A stretch of 8,362 nt of DNA from the NCBI GenBank assembly GCA_027065635.1, contig JAMONQ010000130.1, forward strand, positions 1-8,362. The letters are read 5' to 3'. Origin of the DNA: Campylobacterales bacterium. Its GTDB lineage: Bacteria > Campylobacterota > Campylobacteria > Campylobacterales > Hydrogenimonadaceae. Positions 1 to 6,736 of the stretch are shown piece by piece (positions within the stretch are counted from its first letter, which is position 1; each line of letters begins with the position of its first letter). Under the pieces are notes generated by a model. That model was not told where the DNA came from and ran no database searches. It saw only the letters and a program-made list of their open reading frames with translations. Position numbers and translations under genes: made by a program.

Positions 1-12
1 ATGAAACCTGGT

Positions 13-339
13 TTAAAGCGTGATATTTTCCACCAGTTCACACCTCTTCCCCTTTACGATCAGGGCGTCGAGCTGATAGGGTATCTCTATACCGTTTTTC
101 TGGATATACCACTCTACCGTACGAACAAGTCTGGAAAGTTTTGTCGGGGTGATATTGTAGATGGGTTCGAAGCCTCTGCCGCTTTTTACCTCCACGAAGT
201 GGAGCACTCCGTCCTTTTTCGCAACTATGTCGATCTCCCCGAAACGACTGCTCACATTGCGGGCGACGATCCAAAATCCCTCTCCTACGAGAAACTCGAC
301 CGCCGCCTTTTCGGCGATATCGCCTACGGCACGACTCAA
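13..339 (-). CDS. yraN: YraN/UPF0102 family nuclease-fold protein
   Basis: The 108-residue product is a full-length UPF0102 (YraN) protein. This family has a restriction-endonuclease-like (PD-D/ExK) fold; its members are linked to DNA processing, but no definite cellular role is agreed. The conserved layout is visible: an N-terminal helix with GDIAEKAAVEFL (6-17), the candidate metal-binding residues in RFGEIDIVAKKDG (32-44; E35 and D37), and FVEVK (48-52; E50 and K52), followed by a helical region and a final strand DALIV (91-95). The start is TTG 339, overlapping the fdh stop as TTGA, so translation is probably coupled. The stop is TAA at 15-13. In C. jejuni I recall this gene following hom directly and preceding trxA; the next gene lies outside this window. 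Confidence 0.93.
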   Translation of the reverse strand: MSRAVGDIAEKAAVEFLVGEGFWIVARNVSSRFGEIDIVAKKDGVLHFVEVKSGRGFEPIYNITPTKLSRLVRTVEWYIQKNGIEIPYQLDALIVKGKRCELVENITL

Positions 340-2402
340 GCCGGAAGCACCTCGACTTTCACCGACTTGAATGCGGCTGTCAATATAAGCTCGTCGCTCT
401 CGTCACCGAAAAGATAGTTGATCCTGGACTCCGGATGGTGGAACGTGACAAAGAGTGTGTCGGGGCGCACCTTTTCGGTAAACTTGATACGCAAAGGGGC
501 ACTCTGGCCGTACTCGCTTTTCAAAATCACATACTCGGTCCGCGGAAGTTTGCCCGCATCCTCTTCACTCGCCAAAAGAATATCCTCACTGTAGCGATCC
601 TGAAGCTTTTCGCTCCTTTTCGTCTGAGCGGCATTGTTGTACTGTGGCAGAGTCCTGCCGGTAGTCAGGTAGTACCCTCCGCTCACTCCGCCGGATCTAA
701 GCTCCTTTATCATGCCCCGCTCTTTGTAGCCGCGGTAGATAAATTTGCCGAGCCCGTCTTCGGTCCTGAAGTCGAGAAGATGCAGCACAGGAGTGTCTTC
801 AGTATAGACCGGCCACTGCAAGCCCCGTTTTCTGTGACGCTTGAGGCGCAGATATGTTGCCTGGCTGAAACGTCTGTGTGCCACCCGGCGCACTTCGTTC
901 CATAGCTCTTCACTGTTTTTGTAGCTATACTCTCCGCGTATCTCGTTTTCGAGCTTTACGAGCACTTCCCAGTCATCAGGCAGATCGCTCTGCACAAGAG
1001 GCTGCGAAAGGTGCAGGCGTCTCATGGCGTTTACATACACACCCTCTTTTTCGTATGCCGACTTTACACCTATGACGATATCGGCCCGTTTCGCGATCTC
1101 TGTCATAAAGAGCTCCTGCACCATGATGAACTCGAGCTTTTGCAGAGCCTTTTCTATCTTGTTCTGGTTGGGATGGATATGGGCTATATCTTCACCCATG
1201 TTGAGCATCGCCTTTATTTTGCCTTCAAGCATGGCGTCTATAAGCTGAGGAGTCATCAATCCCTCTTTTTCCGGCTTCTGGTAATCCGGAGCGAAATACG
1301 GCAAACAGCCCATATCGCATGCTCCCTGAACATTGTTCTGTCCTCTAAGAGGCATGAGACCTGCACCGTTTTTACCGATATTTCCGGTCAAAAGAGCAAG
1401 GTGGGTAATAGCCATGACCGCATAGCTTCCGTCCAGATGCTCCGTCACGCCGAGACCCCAGAAGATCATCGACTTTTTCAGTGCATATTCGCGCGCTATC
1501 ACCGGTATCAGCGTAGCCAGATGTTCATAACCTGGCAGAGTCCTGAAAAACTCCGGATCGGCGTACGGGTCGCTCAGAATGGACTCTTTGAACTCGTCGA
1601 AACCGCTGGTACGGTTGCGGACAAACTTTTTGTCGTAGAGCTCCTCCTTCAAAATCACGTGGGCCATCATATTCAGAACCAGCAGATTCGCCTCGTAGGG
1701 GATTATCGCCTTGTGCTTGGCGTACTTCATCATCTTTATTTCGCGAACGTCTACGACGGCTACATTGTCGTGCAGGCGGGCAACATCGATAATACGGTTG
1801 GCGACGATCGGATGAGCCTCCGTAGTGTTCGATCCTATGATCAGAATGAACTCGGCGTCATATATATCGTTGTAAGGGTTGGTAGCCGCACCTTCGCCGA
1901 TAGTGGCTCTCATGCCTTTTAGGCTTGGGGAGTGACAGACCCTCGCACAGTTGTCCACATGCGGGGAGTTCATCGCATCGCGGGTGAATTTCTGAAAGAG
2001 GTACGCGCTCTCGCAGCTTGTGCGAGCACCGCCGATGGCGCAGAAGCTCTCGTCTCCGTAAGCCTCCCTGATCCTTTTGAGCTTCATGGCCGCCGCTTTT
2101 ATCGCACTATCAAGATCGGTCGTAAACCACTCCTCGTCAAGAGTTTCGAGCTTACCGTCAAGAGTTTCGGCGATATCCGGATTCGCCTCCAGAAACTTTC
2201 TTGCGATTCGCGGCTCTTTCACACGCTCTTTGGCCGTTACGAAATCAAATCCGTATTTCCCCTTGACACAGAGCTTTCCCTGGCTTACGTAGCCGTCCTT
2301 GTCCGCTCTTATTTTGCGGATCCTGTTCTCCTCCACCTCCGCTACAATGTCGCATCCGACACCGCAGTATGTACAAACGCTCTCTATCTCTTCGTAATGC
2401 AA
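336..2402 (-). CDS. Molybdopterin oxidoreductase, FdhF-like formate dehydrogenase (Cys form)
   Basis: This 688-residue, probably cytoplasmic member of the DMSO-reductase superfamily most resembles the catalytic subunit of formate dehydrogenase H. It would oxidise formate to CO2, or run in reverse, at a bis-MGD molybdenum or tungsten centre. A [4Fe-4S] motif is formed by C10, C13, C17 and C45, followed by the conserved K47. The metal-binding stretch CARVCHSPS (152-160) has Cys156 where E. coli FdhF has selenocysteine, with the catalytic His157 next to it. PLRGQNNVQGACDMG (351-365) carries the conserved R353. The C-terminal molybdopterin-binding domain (about 575-688) starts near LTTGRTLPQYNN (579-590). 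There is no Tat signal and no extra ferredoxin-type domain, and it is slightly shorter than FdhF (715). No electron-transfer subunit, maturation gene or hydrogenase is adjacent. The start is TTG 2402 with a strong Shine-Dalgarno. The stop overlaps the yraN start. A different substrate for this superfamily member remains possible. Confidence 0.85.
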   Translation of the reverse strand: MHYEEIESVCTYCGVGCDIVAEVEENRIRKIRADKDGYVSQGKLCVKGKYGFDFVTAKERVKEPRIARKFLEANPDIAETLDGKLETLDEEWFTTDLDSAIKAAAMKLKRIREAYGDESFCAIGGARTSCESAYLFQKFTRDAMNSPHVDNCARVCHSPSLKGMRATIGEGAATNPYNDIYDAEFILIIGSNTTEAHPIVANRIIDVARLHDNVAVVDVREIKMMKYAKHKAIIPYEANLLVLNMMAHVILKEELYDKKFVRNRTSGFDEFKESILSDPYADPEFFRTLPGYEHLATLIPVIAREYALKKSMIFWGLGVTEHLDGSYAVMAITHLALLTGNIGKNGAGLMPLRGQNNVQGACDMGCLPYFAPDYQKPEKEGLMTPQLIDAMLEGKIKAMLNMGEDIAHIHPNQNKIEKALQKLEFIMVQELFMTEIAKRADIVIGVKSAYEKEGVYVNAMRRLHLSQPLVQSDLPDDWEVLVKLENEIRGEYSYKNSEELWNEVRRVAHRRFSQATYLRLKRHRKRGLQWPVYTEDTPVLHLLDFRTEDGLGKFIYRGYKERGMIKELRSGGVSGGYYLTTGRTLPQYNNAAQTKRSEKLQDRYSEDILLASEEDAGKLPRTEYVILKSEYGQSAPLRIKFTEKVRPDTLFVTFHHPESRINYLFGDESDELILTAAFKSVKVEVLPA
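348..353 (-). promoter_or_regulatory. Ribosome binding site supporting the TTG start of yraN
   Basis: GAGGTG (353-348, minus strand) lies inside the last codons of the fdh gene, eight bases before the TTG at 339-337. The yraN product has no Met after residue 1, so this site together with the conserved N-terminal GxxAE pattern sets the start. Confidence 0.65.
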
Positions 2403-2406
2403 GTTT

Positions 2407-2413
2407 CACCTCC
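2407..2413 (-). promoter_or_regulatory. Strong ribosome binding site that fixes the TTG start of fdhF
   Basis: On the minus strand the sequence reads GGAGGTG (2413-2407), then AAAC, then TTG (2402-2400). The GGAGG core lies six bases from the TTG, an ideal spacing. No ATG or GTG lies between it and the iron-sulfur Cys motif that starts at residue 10, so the start is TTG. It lies inside the 21-nt gap after hom. Confidence 0.8.
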
Positions 2414-2423
2414 CCCGAATCCG

Positions 2424-3686
2424 CTACTCTTCCATCCGTATCATTACCGGACGCTCTCTGACACTCTCAAGCTCGAACAGATCTTTCAGAGCCTTCTGCA
2501 TGGAGCGCTCTTCGCATCTGTGCGTAGCGAGCAGAAGCGATGCCGACTCTCCGCTTCCCGGTCTTTGCAGCATTGTCTCGATGGATATATTCTGCTCTCC
2601 CATCACCCTGCTTACCTTCGCAAGAACACCGGGCCTGTCCTCCACTTCGAGCCTGATATAGTATTTGCTGACTACCGACTCCCTCTCCATCAGCTCCAGA
2701 CCGCTCTCGAGAGGGCGCTTGAATCCGAGCATCGGAGAGCTCTTTCCGCCGCGGGCGATAGCGATGATGTCGCTGATGACGGCGCTTGCCGTCGCATCGC
2801 CTCCCGCGCCCGGACCGTAGTACATGGTCTCGCCGACCTTGTCACCTATGACGCTTATGCCGTTCATCACGCCGTCGACCTTGGCAATCATACGGCTTTG
2901 CGGAACAAGGGCCGGATGGACACGCAGCTCCACGAAGCCTTCCGCCTTCTTGGCTATTCCAAGCAACTTGACCGTGTAGCCGAACTCTTTGGCGAAACCT
3001 ATATCGGCCTGTGTTATCTGCTCTATCCCCTCTATGAGAATATCTTCCGGCTTGGCATCGATACCGTAAGCTATAGATGCCAGTATCAAGAGCTTGTGCG
3101 CCGCATCGTATCCGCCGATGTCAAAAGTCGGATCGGCCTCTGCATATCCGAGCTCCTGCGCCTCTTTCAGTACGGGCTGAAAGTCTACTCCTTCACTCAT
3201 CATCTTTGTGAGGATGTAGTTGGCCGTGCCGTTTATGATACCGGTGATCGATTCGATATGATTCGCACTGAGCCCTTCACGCAACGCCTTTATGATCGGT
3301 ATTCCTCCGGCCACACTCGCTTCGAACTCGAACGGAATGTCGCCCGCTGTCTCCTGAAGCTCGTATCGATGGTAAGCAAGAAGCGCTTTGTTGGCTGTAA
3401 CAACTGCCTTTTTGTTCCGAAGCGCTCTGCTTACGACACGATAGGGCTCTTCCACGCCCCCCATAAGCTCCACCACTACGTCTATCTGCGGATCTTCCAG
3501 CACATCGTCAACATTGTCCGTCAATGGGATATCCACGTTTCTCGATCTTTTCAAGTCCCGTACGACACCCTTTTTTACCACTATCTCCTTGCCCGCTCTG
3601 GCGCTGATGATATCCCTGTTCTCTTTCAGAATCTGCGCGACACTCTCGCCGACAGTACCTACACCTATGATGCCGACACGGATCAT
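2424..3686 (-). CDS. hom: Homoserine dehydrogenase with C-terminal ACT domain
   Basis: It reduces aspartate-4-semialdehyde to homoserine with NAD(P)H, the committed step toward threonine and methionine, in the cytosol. The 420-residue protein has the Rossmann motif GIIGVGTVGESV (5-16), VVTANKALLA (95-104; K100), the substrate-domain motif INGTANYILTKM (151-162), EADPTFDIGGYDAAHKLLIL (183-202; candidate catalytic D194 and K198) and GPGAGGDATASAVISD (291-306). A complete ACT domain follows at about 342-420 (YYIRLEVEDRPGVLAKVSRV at 342-361), consistent with feedback control by threonine as in other long Hom enzymes. The start is ATG 3686 with AAGGAT about 6 nt upstream. The stop is 21 nt before the fdh gene, and the pair is probably co-transcribed. 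Position and length match the locus in other Campylobacterota. Confidence 0.97.
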   Translation of the reverse strand: MIRVGIIGVGTVGESVAQILKENRDIISARAGKEIVVKKGVVRDLKRSRNVDIPLTDNVDDVLEDPQIDVVVELMGGVEEPYRVVSRALRNKKAVVTANKALLAYHRYELQETAGDIPFEFEASVAGGIPIIKALREGLSANHIESITGIINGTANYILTKMMSEGVDFQPVLKEAQELGYAEADPTFDIGGYDAAHKLLILASIAYGIDAKPEDILIEGIEQITQADIGFAKEFGYTVKLLGIAKKAEGFVELRVHPALVPQSRMIAKVDGVMNGISVIGDKVGETMYYGPGAGGDATASAVISDIIAIARGGKSSPMLGFKRPLESGLELMERESVVSKYYIRLEVEDRPGVLAKVSRVMGEQNISIETMLQRPGSGESASLLLATHRCEERSMQKALKDLFELESVRERPVMIRMEE

Positions 3687-3829
3687 AAGCGATCCTTTCT
3701 CGCAAGATGGAGTGAAAAATTACTGATTGTCACTGCATTCCCTTTTTGTTTCATATAGTTTCGTTACCAGGCTCCGGAAAAGCGGAAGCGACTACACATC
3801 GCGGTCTATGGCGATATAATCATGTCGCC
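3687..3829 (-). other. 143-nt leader between alaC and hom, with possible alternative hairpins and a short reading frame
   Basis: This is the longest non-coding gap in the window. Reading the minus strand, an imperfect hairpin starts right after the alaC stop: GGCGA (3829-3825) pairs with TCGCC (3814-3810), with two further inner pairs and a four-base loop. Two more short blocks follow, GCGA (3802-3799) and TCGC (3791-3788), so segment 2 could pair with 1 or with 3, and segment 3 with 2 or with 4. A 23-codon frame begins at ATG 3754 and stops at 3683, overlapping the hom start by four bases (ATGA). No U-tract follows the first hairpin, so it is not a standard Rho-independent terminator. No convincing -10/-35 pair was found. 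I recognise no riboswitch family. The stems are only 4 to 5 bp, so this may be chance. Confidence 0.3.
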
Positions 3830-5047
3830 TCAGCTCTCCTCTTTGAGACTCTTTAGATACTTCTTGATATTTCGCGCAGCCTGCCTTATCCTCTTTTCAT
3901 TCTCGATCAAGGCGATACGAACATACTGATCGCCGTATTCGCCGAAACCGATGCCGGGGCTCACGGCGACTTTCGCTTCGGTCAGAAGCTTTTTGGAAAA
4001 CTCGAGACTTCCAAGATGAAGCGCCTCTTTGGGCAGTTTCGCCCAGACAAACATACTGGCGCTCGGCTTCTGGATCTGCCATCCCGCCTTGCCGAAAGCC
4101 TCTATGAGTACATCACGCCTCTTTCTGTATTTCTCTATCGTATGATCGACCTCTCCTTCAAGCTCGTCCAGAGCTATGGTGGCGGCTACCTGAATAGGTG
4201 TGAACATACCGTAATCGAGCCAGCTCTTTATCTTCTGGAGGGCTCCTACGAGCTTGGGGTTTCCAACGATAAAACCGACACGCCATCCGGCCATATTGTA
4301 GCTTTTGGAGAGAGTATAGCTCTCTACCGCCACATCCTTGGCTCCGTCCACGGCGAGAATCGAGGGCGTTTTGTAGCCGTCGAAGGTAATATCCGCATAG
4401 GCTATATCGCTTATGATATAGAAGCGCTCCTTTTTGGCGGTATCTACCAGCCGCTCGTAAAATGCCGGAGTCACGGTAGCTGTACTCGGGTTGTGCGGAA
4501 AGTTCACCACGACATATTTGGGTCTTGGAACAGACTCTATAAGAGCTTTTTTGAGGTTTTTGAAAAAGAGATCCTCATCCACCTCGTATCTCTCGTTGAA
4601 TACCAGCTCCATCTTCTTCACGGCGCCGCCGGCGAGCATGAAAGCGTAGGAGTGTATCGGATAGGTGGGATCCGGGACGATTGCCGTATCGCCCGGATTG
4701 GTTATCGCCTGAACAAGATGTACATAACCCTCCTTGCTCCCCATGGTCGCCACGGCCTCGGTCTCCGGATCGAGCGCTACGCCGTAGCGCCTTTCGTACC
4801 AGTTACATATTGCAAGACGCAATTTGTAGATCCCTTTACTGGCGGAGTAGCCGTGTGTTTTCGGTTTTTTTGCCGACTCTACGAGCTTCTCTATGATCTT
4901 TTTGGAGGGAGGGCCGTCGGGATTTCCCATACTGAAGTCGATCACATCCTCACCGGCGCGTCTTGCGGCCATCTTGAGGTCGTTGACTTCGGCAAAAACA
5001 TACTTTGGCAGCCGTTTCAGTTTTTCAAACTCTATCTCGTCGAACAT
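3830..5047 (-). CDS. alaC: PLP-dependent class I aminotransferase, AlaC type
   Basis: This fold-type I pyridoxal-phosphate enzyme follows E. coli AlaC (YfdZ, glutamate-pyruvate aminotransferase) closely as I recall that sequence. Shared stretches include VIDFSMGNPDG (35-45), HGYSASKGI (65-73), GSKEG (103-107), NFPHNP (182-187), YTLSKSYNMAGWRVGF (244-259) and AKVAVSPGIGFGEYGD (358-373). Expected active-site residues are present: N186, D214, Y217, Schiff-base K248 and substrate-carboxylate R377. The reaction is probably reversible alanine/2-oxoglutarate transamination; aspartate or another amino acid cannot be excluded, since this group also includes LL-diaminopimelate aminotransferase relatives. 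I start it at ATG 5047 (405 residues), which gives the N-terminus MFDEIEFEKLKRLPKYVF. A GTG at 5062 would add five residues but has no Shine-Dalgarno, whereas AAGGTG lies about 12 nt before the ATG. It begins 4 nt after the secreted-protein stop. Confidence 0.93.
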   Translation of the reverse strand: MFDEIEFEKLKRLPKYVFAEVNDLKMAARRAGEDVIDFSMGNPDGPPSKKIIEKLVESAKKPKTHGYSASKGIYKLRLAICNWYERRYGVALDPETEAVATMGSKEGYVHLVQAITNPGDTAIVPDPTYPIHSYAFMLAGGAVKKMELVFNERYEVDEDLFFKNLKKALIESVPRPKYVVVNFPHNPSTATVTPAFYERLVDTAKKERFYIISDIAYADITFDGYKTPSILAVDGAKDVAVESYTLSKSYNMAGWRVGFIVGNPKLVGALQKIKSWLDYGMFTPIQVAATIALDELEGEVDHTIEKYRKRRDVLIEAFGKAGWQIQKPSASMFVWAKLPKEALHLGSLEFSKKLLTEAKVAVSPGIGFGEYGDQYVRIALIENEKRIRQAARNIKKYLKSLKEES

Positions 5048-5051
5048 AATT

Positions 5052-5873
5052 CTACTTTTCACCTTTTGCGGTCAGTTTCACCCCGCTACGGAGGTTTTCA
5101 AGGGTAAATCGATCTCCGATTTTCACATATGCGGCATCTGCCGGAAGTTTCAGACTAAGATACCTCGTACGTGTATCGCTCTGCTTCATGGATAAAATAT
5201 GCAGCATTTTATCATAAACCACGACATCGGCATACCAGTGGCTGCCGGGAAGCTCCCTGATTATCAACCGCTTGATTCGACTCACCTCCATCCAGACAGG
5301 ACGAATCGGGCGAACTATCCTGATACTCTCTCCCGCATATATCGGTTTTGCGGCGATATCGGCCCTGCTCATGTCTATACGGTATCGCCAGCGAGCGGCA
5401 TCGAGCCTTTGCAGGTCGGTTACTGTCGCACTATATTTTTCCAGACGTTTGGCGAGCAAAACGGGATCGGGCACGCTTTTGGATTCGAAAGCGACGGTCC
5501 ATACAAACCCCTCCTTGTCGAGCCTGGCACTCTTGGTCAACATAAATGTAAGTCCCATGTTTCTTAGAGTATCCATCATCAGCTTCATAAAAAAAAGAGG
5601 GTTCTCCCCGGAGTATTCAAAAGAGAGTTCAACTTCTCTTGCAGACGGAAGAGAGAGATCCAAAAGGCCGTTCTCCTCCAGTGTCGTCGCTACTTTGACC
5701 ATATCGACACTGGAGCTTTTCATGAAGGAGGCTTCATCTTCAAAAAGCAAAGAGATGAGCTTGGAGTGGGAGCGGTATGTCTCCTCGTCCATGAGAGACT
5801 CTACCTTCTGCAGTACCGTATCGGCAACCAGCAAGGAGCCGAGAAACAGGAGTAGAAGTGATTTCCTTACCAA
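5052..5873 (-). CDS. Secreted (periplasmic) protein of unknown function
   Basis: I do not recognise a named family. The 273-residue product begins with a clear Sec signal: MVRK, a hydrophobic core LLLLFLGSLLV (6-16), and a probable cleavage near A17/D18. The mature part has a helical region (about 20-70), then an alternating region around VELSFEYSGENPLFFMKLMM (81-100), whose strand-then-helix pattern faintly recalls PilO/PilN-type pseudopilin-assembly domains. It ends in a beta-rich C-terminal half with paired basic and aromatic residues (RPVWMEV at 191-197, SHWYADVVVYD at 211-221). The start is TTG at 5873, with GGGGG (5884-5880) six bases upstream. The first internal Met (28) would remove the signal peptide, so TTG is preferred. 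It overlaps the RodZ-like gene by 7 nt. The position matches C. jejuni Cj0151c (recalled as 'putative periplasmic protein'). An envelope role with the RodZ-like protein is inference from operon structure only. Confidence 0.8.
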   Translation of the reverse strand: MVRKSLLLLFLGSLLVADTVLQKVESLMDEETYRSHSKLISLLFEDEASFMKSSSVDMVKVATTLEENGLLDLSLPSAREVELSFEYSGENPLFFMKLMMDTLRNMGLTFMLTKSARLDKEGFVWTVAFESKSVPDPVLLAKRLEKYSATVTDLQRLDAARWRYRIDMSRADIAAKPIYAGESIRIVRPIRPVWMEVSRIKRLIIRELPGSHWYADVVVYDKMLHILSMKQSDTRTRYLSLKLPADAAYVKIGDRFTLENLRSGVKLTAKGEK

Positions 5874-6736
5874 ACTCTACCCCCGTTGAGGCGCCTGAAT
5901 TCCGCTACGGGAATCTCTTTGACCATACCGTCGTCGATCAGAAAGTAGTGCTTTTGGGCATCGTTGTATTTGAATAGGTTGCCGAAAGCGTCGCTTATCT
6001 CGAAACGACCGTGACCGGTAATGAGCAGCCATCTTCCTTTCGACTCTATTTCATACGGATCCGCCGTAGTCTTTGCGATTCTCTTTTTTGTCTTCGGATC
6101 TATCACTCCGAACCAGAGCTTCACGACCGGAGTTATAACGGCATTTTCCATAGGGACATATGGTTCCGGCTCGCCTCCGCTTGCGGTAGCGTTCGACTCA
6201 GCGGCAAGCTTCGCATCGCTCATGGCGGCCTCCGCGCTCCCGGACTGCCGCGAAACATTGTCGGATGCACTGTTTGGAGTATCGTCGGAGCTCTTTTTGA
6301 TACCCTCTGCGCTTTGTATTTGCAGATTGCCGCCGCTTTTTTGTACCGCACTCTTCGCTTCCAAGCTCTCAACAGGAGCCGGTCCCGTCATACCGCTCTC
6401 TTTCTGGACAAAAAACATCGCAGCCGCCATTAAAATCAGTATCGTAACGGCCGCACCGACTATCTTTTTAAGCTGGGGGCCGCTCTGCTCCGGCTTGGCT
6501 ACGAAGATCTCCTCCTTGCACTCCTCCCCTTCGCAAAACCAGGCGTCGAGCTCCTTTTTAAGCTCCTCGAAGTCGTCACCGTACTCTCTTTGCAGAATCG
6601 ATACAAAGCCGTAAGCCTGCGGCTTTGAAAAACCTTCGAAGTTTTTCTCCCTCAACTTGGTTAAATGTTTTCTCGAAATCTTCGTCCTGGCGCTGACCTT
6701 GTCGATCCCGTGATCTTTCAATATCTTCTCAAGCAT
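5867..6736 (-). CDS. RodZ-like helix-turn-helix, single-pass membrane protein
   Basis: The function is not established; the layout resembles the cell-shape factor RodZ. Residues 1-66 form a helical, HTH-like domain (KVSARTKISRKHLTKLREKN at 13-32, then AYGFVSILQREYG at 41-53), similar in pattern to the RodZ N-terminal domain that binds MreB. After a Cys- and Glu-containing segment there is one hydrophobic helix at about 92-110, preceded by KK, which implies N-in/C-out topology. Residues 112-198 are a Ser/Ala/Gly/Glu-rich linker. Residues 200-289 are a compact, beta-rich, Trp-containing domain (LWFGVIDPKTKKR at 207-219; GRWLLITGHGRFEISDAFGN at 234-253), similar in style to the RodZ C-terminal DUF4115 domain. 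The ATG at 6736 has AGGA six bases upstream and lies inside the end of rlmB. The gene overlaps the next, secreted protein by 7 nt, which suggests the two products act together at the envelope. I recall the C. jejuni counterpart (Cj0152c) being annotated only as a membrane protein. Confidence 0.75.
   Translation of the reverse strand: MLEKILKDHGIDKVSARTKISRKHLTKLREKNFEGFSKPQAYGFVSILQREYGDDFEELKKELDAWFCEGEECKEEIFVAKPEQSGPQLKKIVGAAVTILILMAAAMFFVQKESGMTGPAPVESLEAKSAVQKSGGNLQIQSAEGIKKSSDDTPNSASDNVSRQSGSAEAAMSDAKLAAESNATASGGEPEPYVPMENAVITPVVKLWFGVIDPKTKKRIAKTTADPYEIESKGRWLLITGHGRFEISDAFGNLFKYNDAQKHYFLIDDGMVKEIPVAEFRRLNGGRVW

Noticed and set aside
3..17. Palindrome AAACC-A-GGTTT just after the yraN stop, a possible terminator.
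   Set aside because: The one-base spacer cannot form a hairpin loop with full arms, and the AGG may simply be the ribosome binding site of the next gene beyond the window edge.
152..160. Possible selenocysteine in the formate-dehydrogenase-like protein, seen at plus positions near 1930-1950.
   Set aside because: The codon at residue 156 is an ordinary Cys codon, not TGA, and the frame is open throughout, so no selenocysteine insertion element is needed. (Start and end here are residue numbers 152-160.)
1..417. A plus-strand frame starting at base 1 with ATG.
   Set aside because: It lies opposite yraN and the end of fdh and matches no family; yraN is a full, motif-bearing gene on the other strand.
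1932..3758. A 608-codon open frame on the plus strand, antisense to fdh and hom, almost continuous with a 303-codon frame at 1011-1922.
   Set aside because: The product has no recognisable motif, is rich in Leu, Arg, His and Tyr as expected from reversed coding sequence, and lies opposite two well-conserved genes. It arises because TTA, CTA and TCA codons are rare in the sense genes. It also has no credible ribosome binding site.
3781..3808. GC-rich imperfect repeat (GCTTCCG...CCGGAGC on the minus strand) upstream of hom as a terminator.
   Set aside because: The stem contains a mismatch and a wobble pair and is not followed by a U-tract.
4016..5107. A 363-codon plus-strand frame opposite the aminotransferase gene.
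   Set aside because: It is a shadow of alaC codon structure; the minus strand encodes a full aminotransferase with all catalytic residues.
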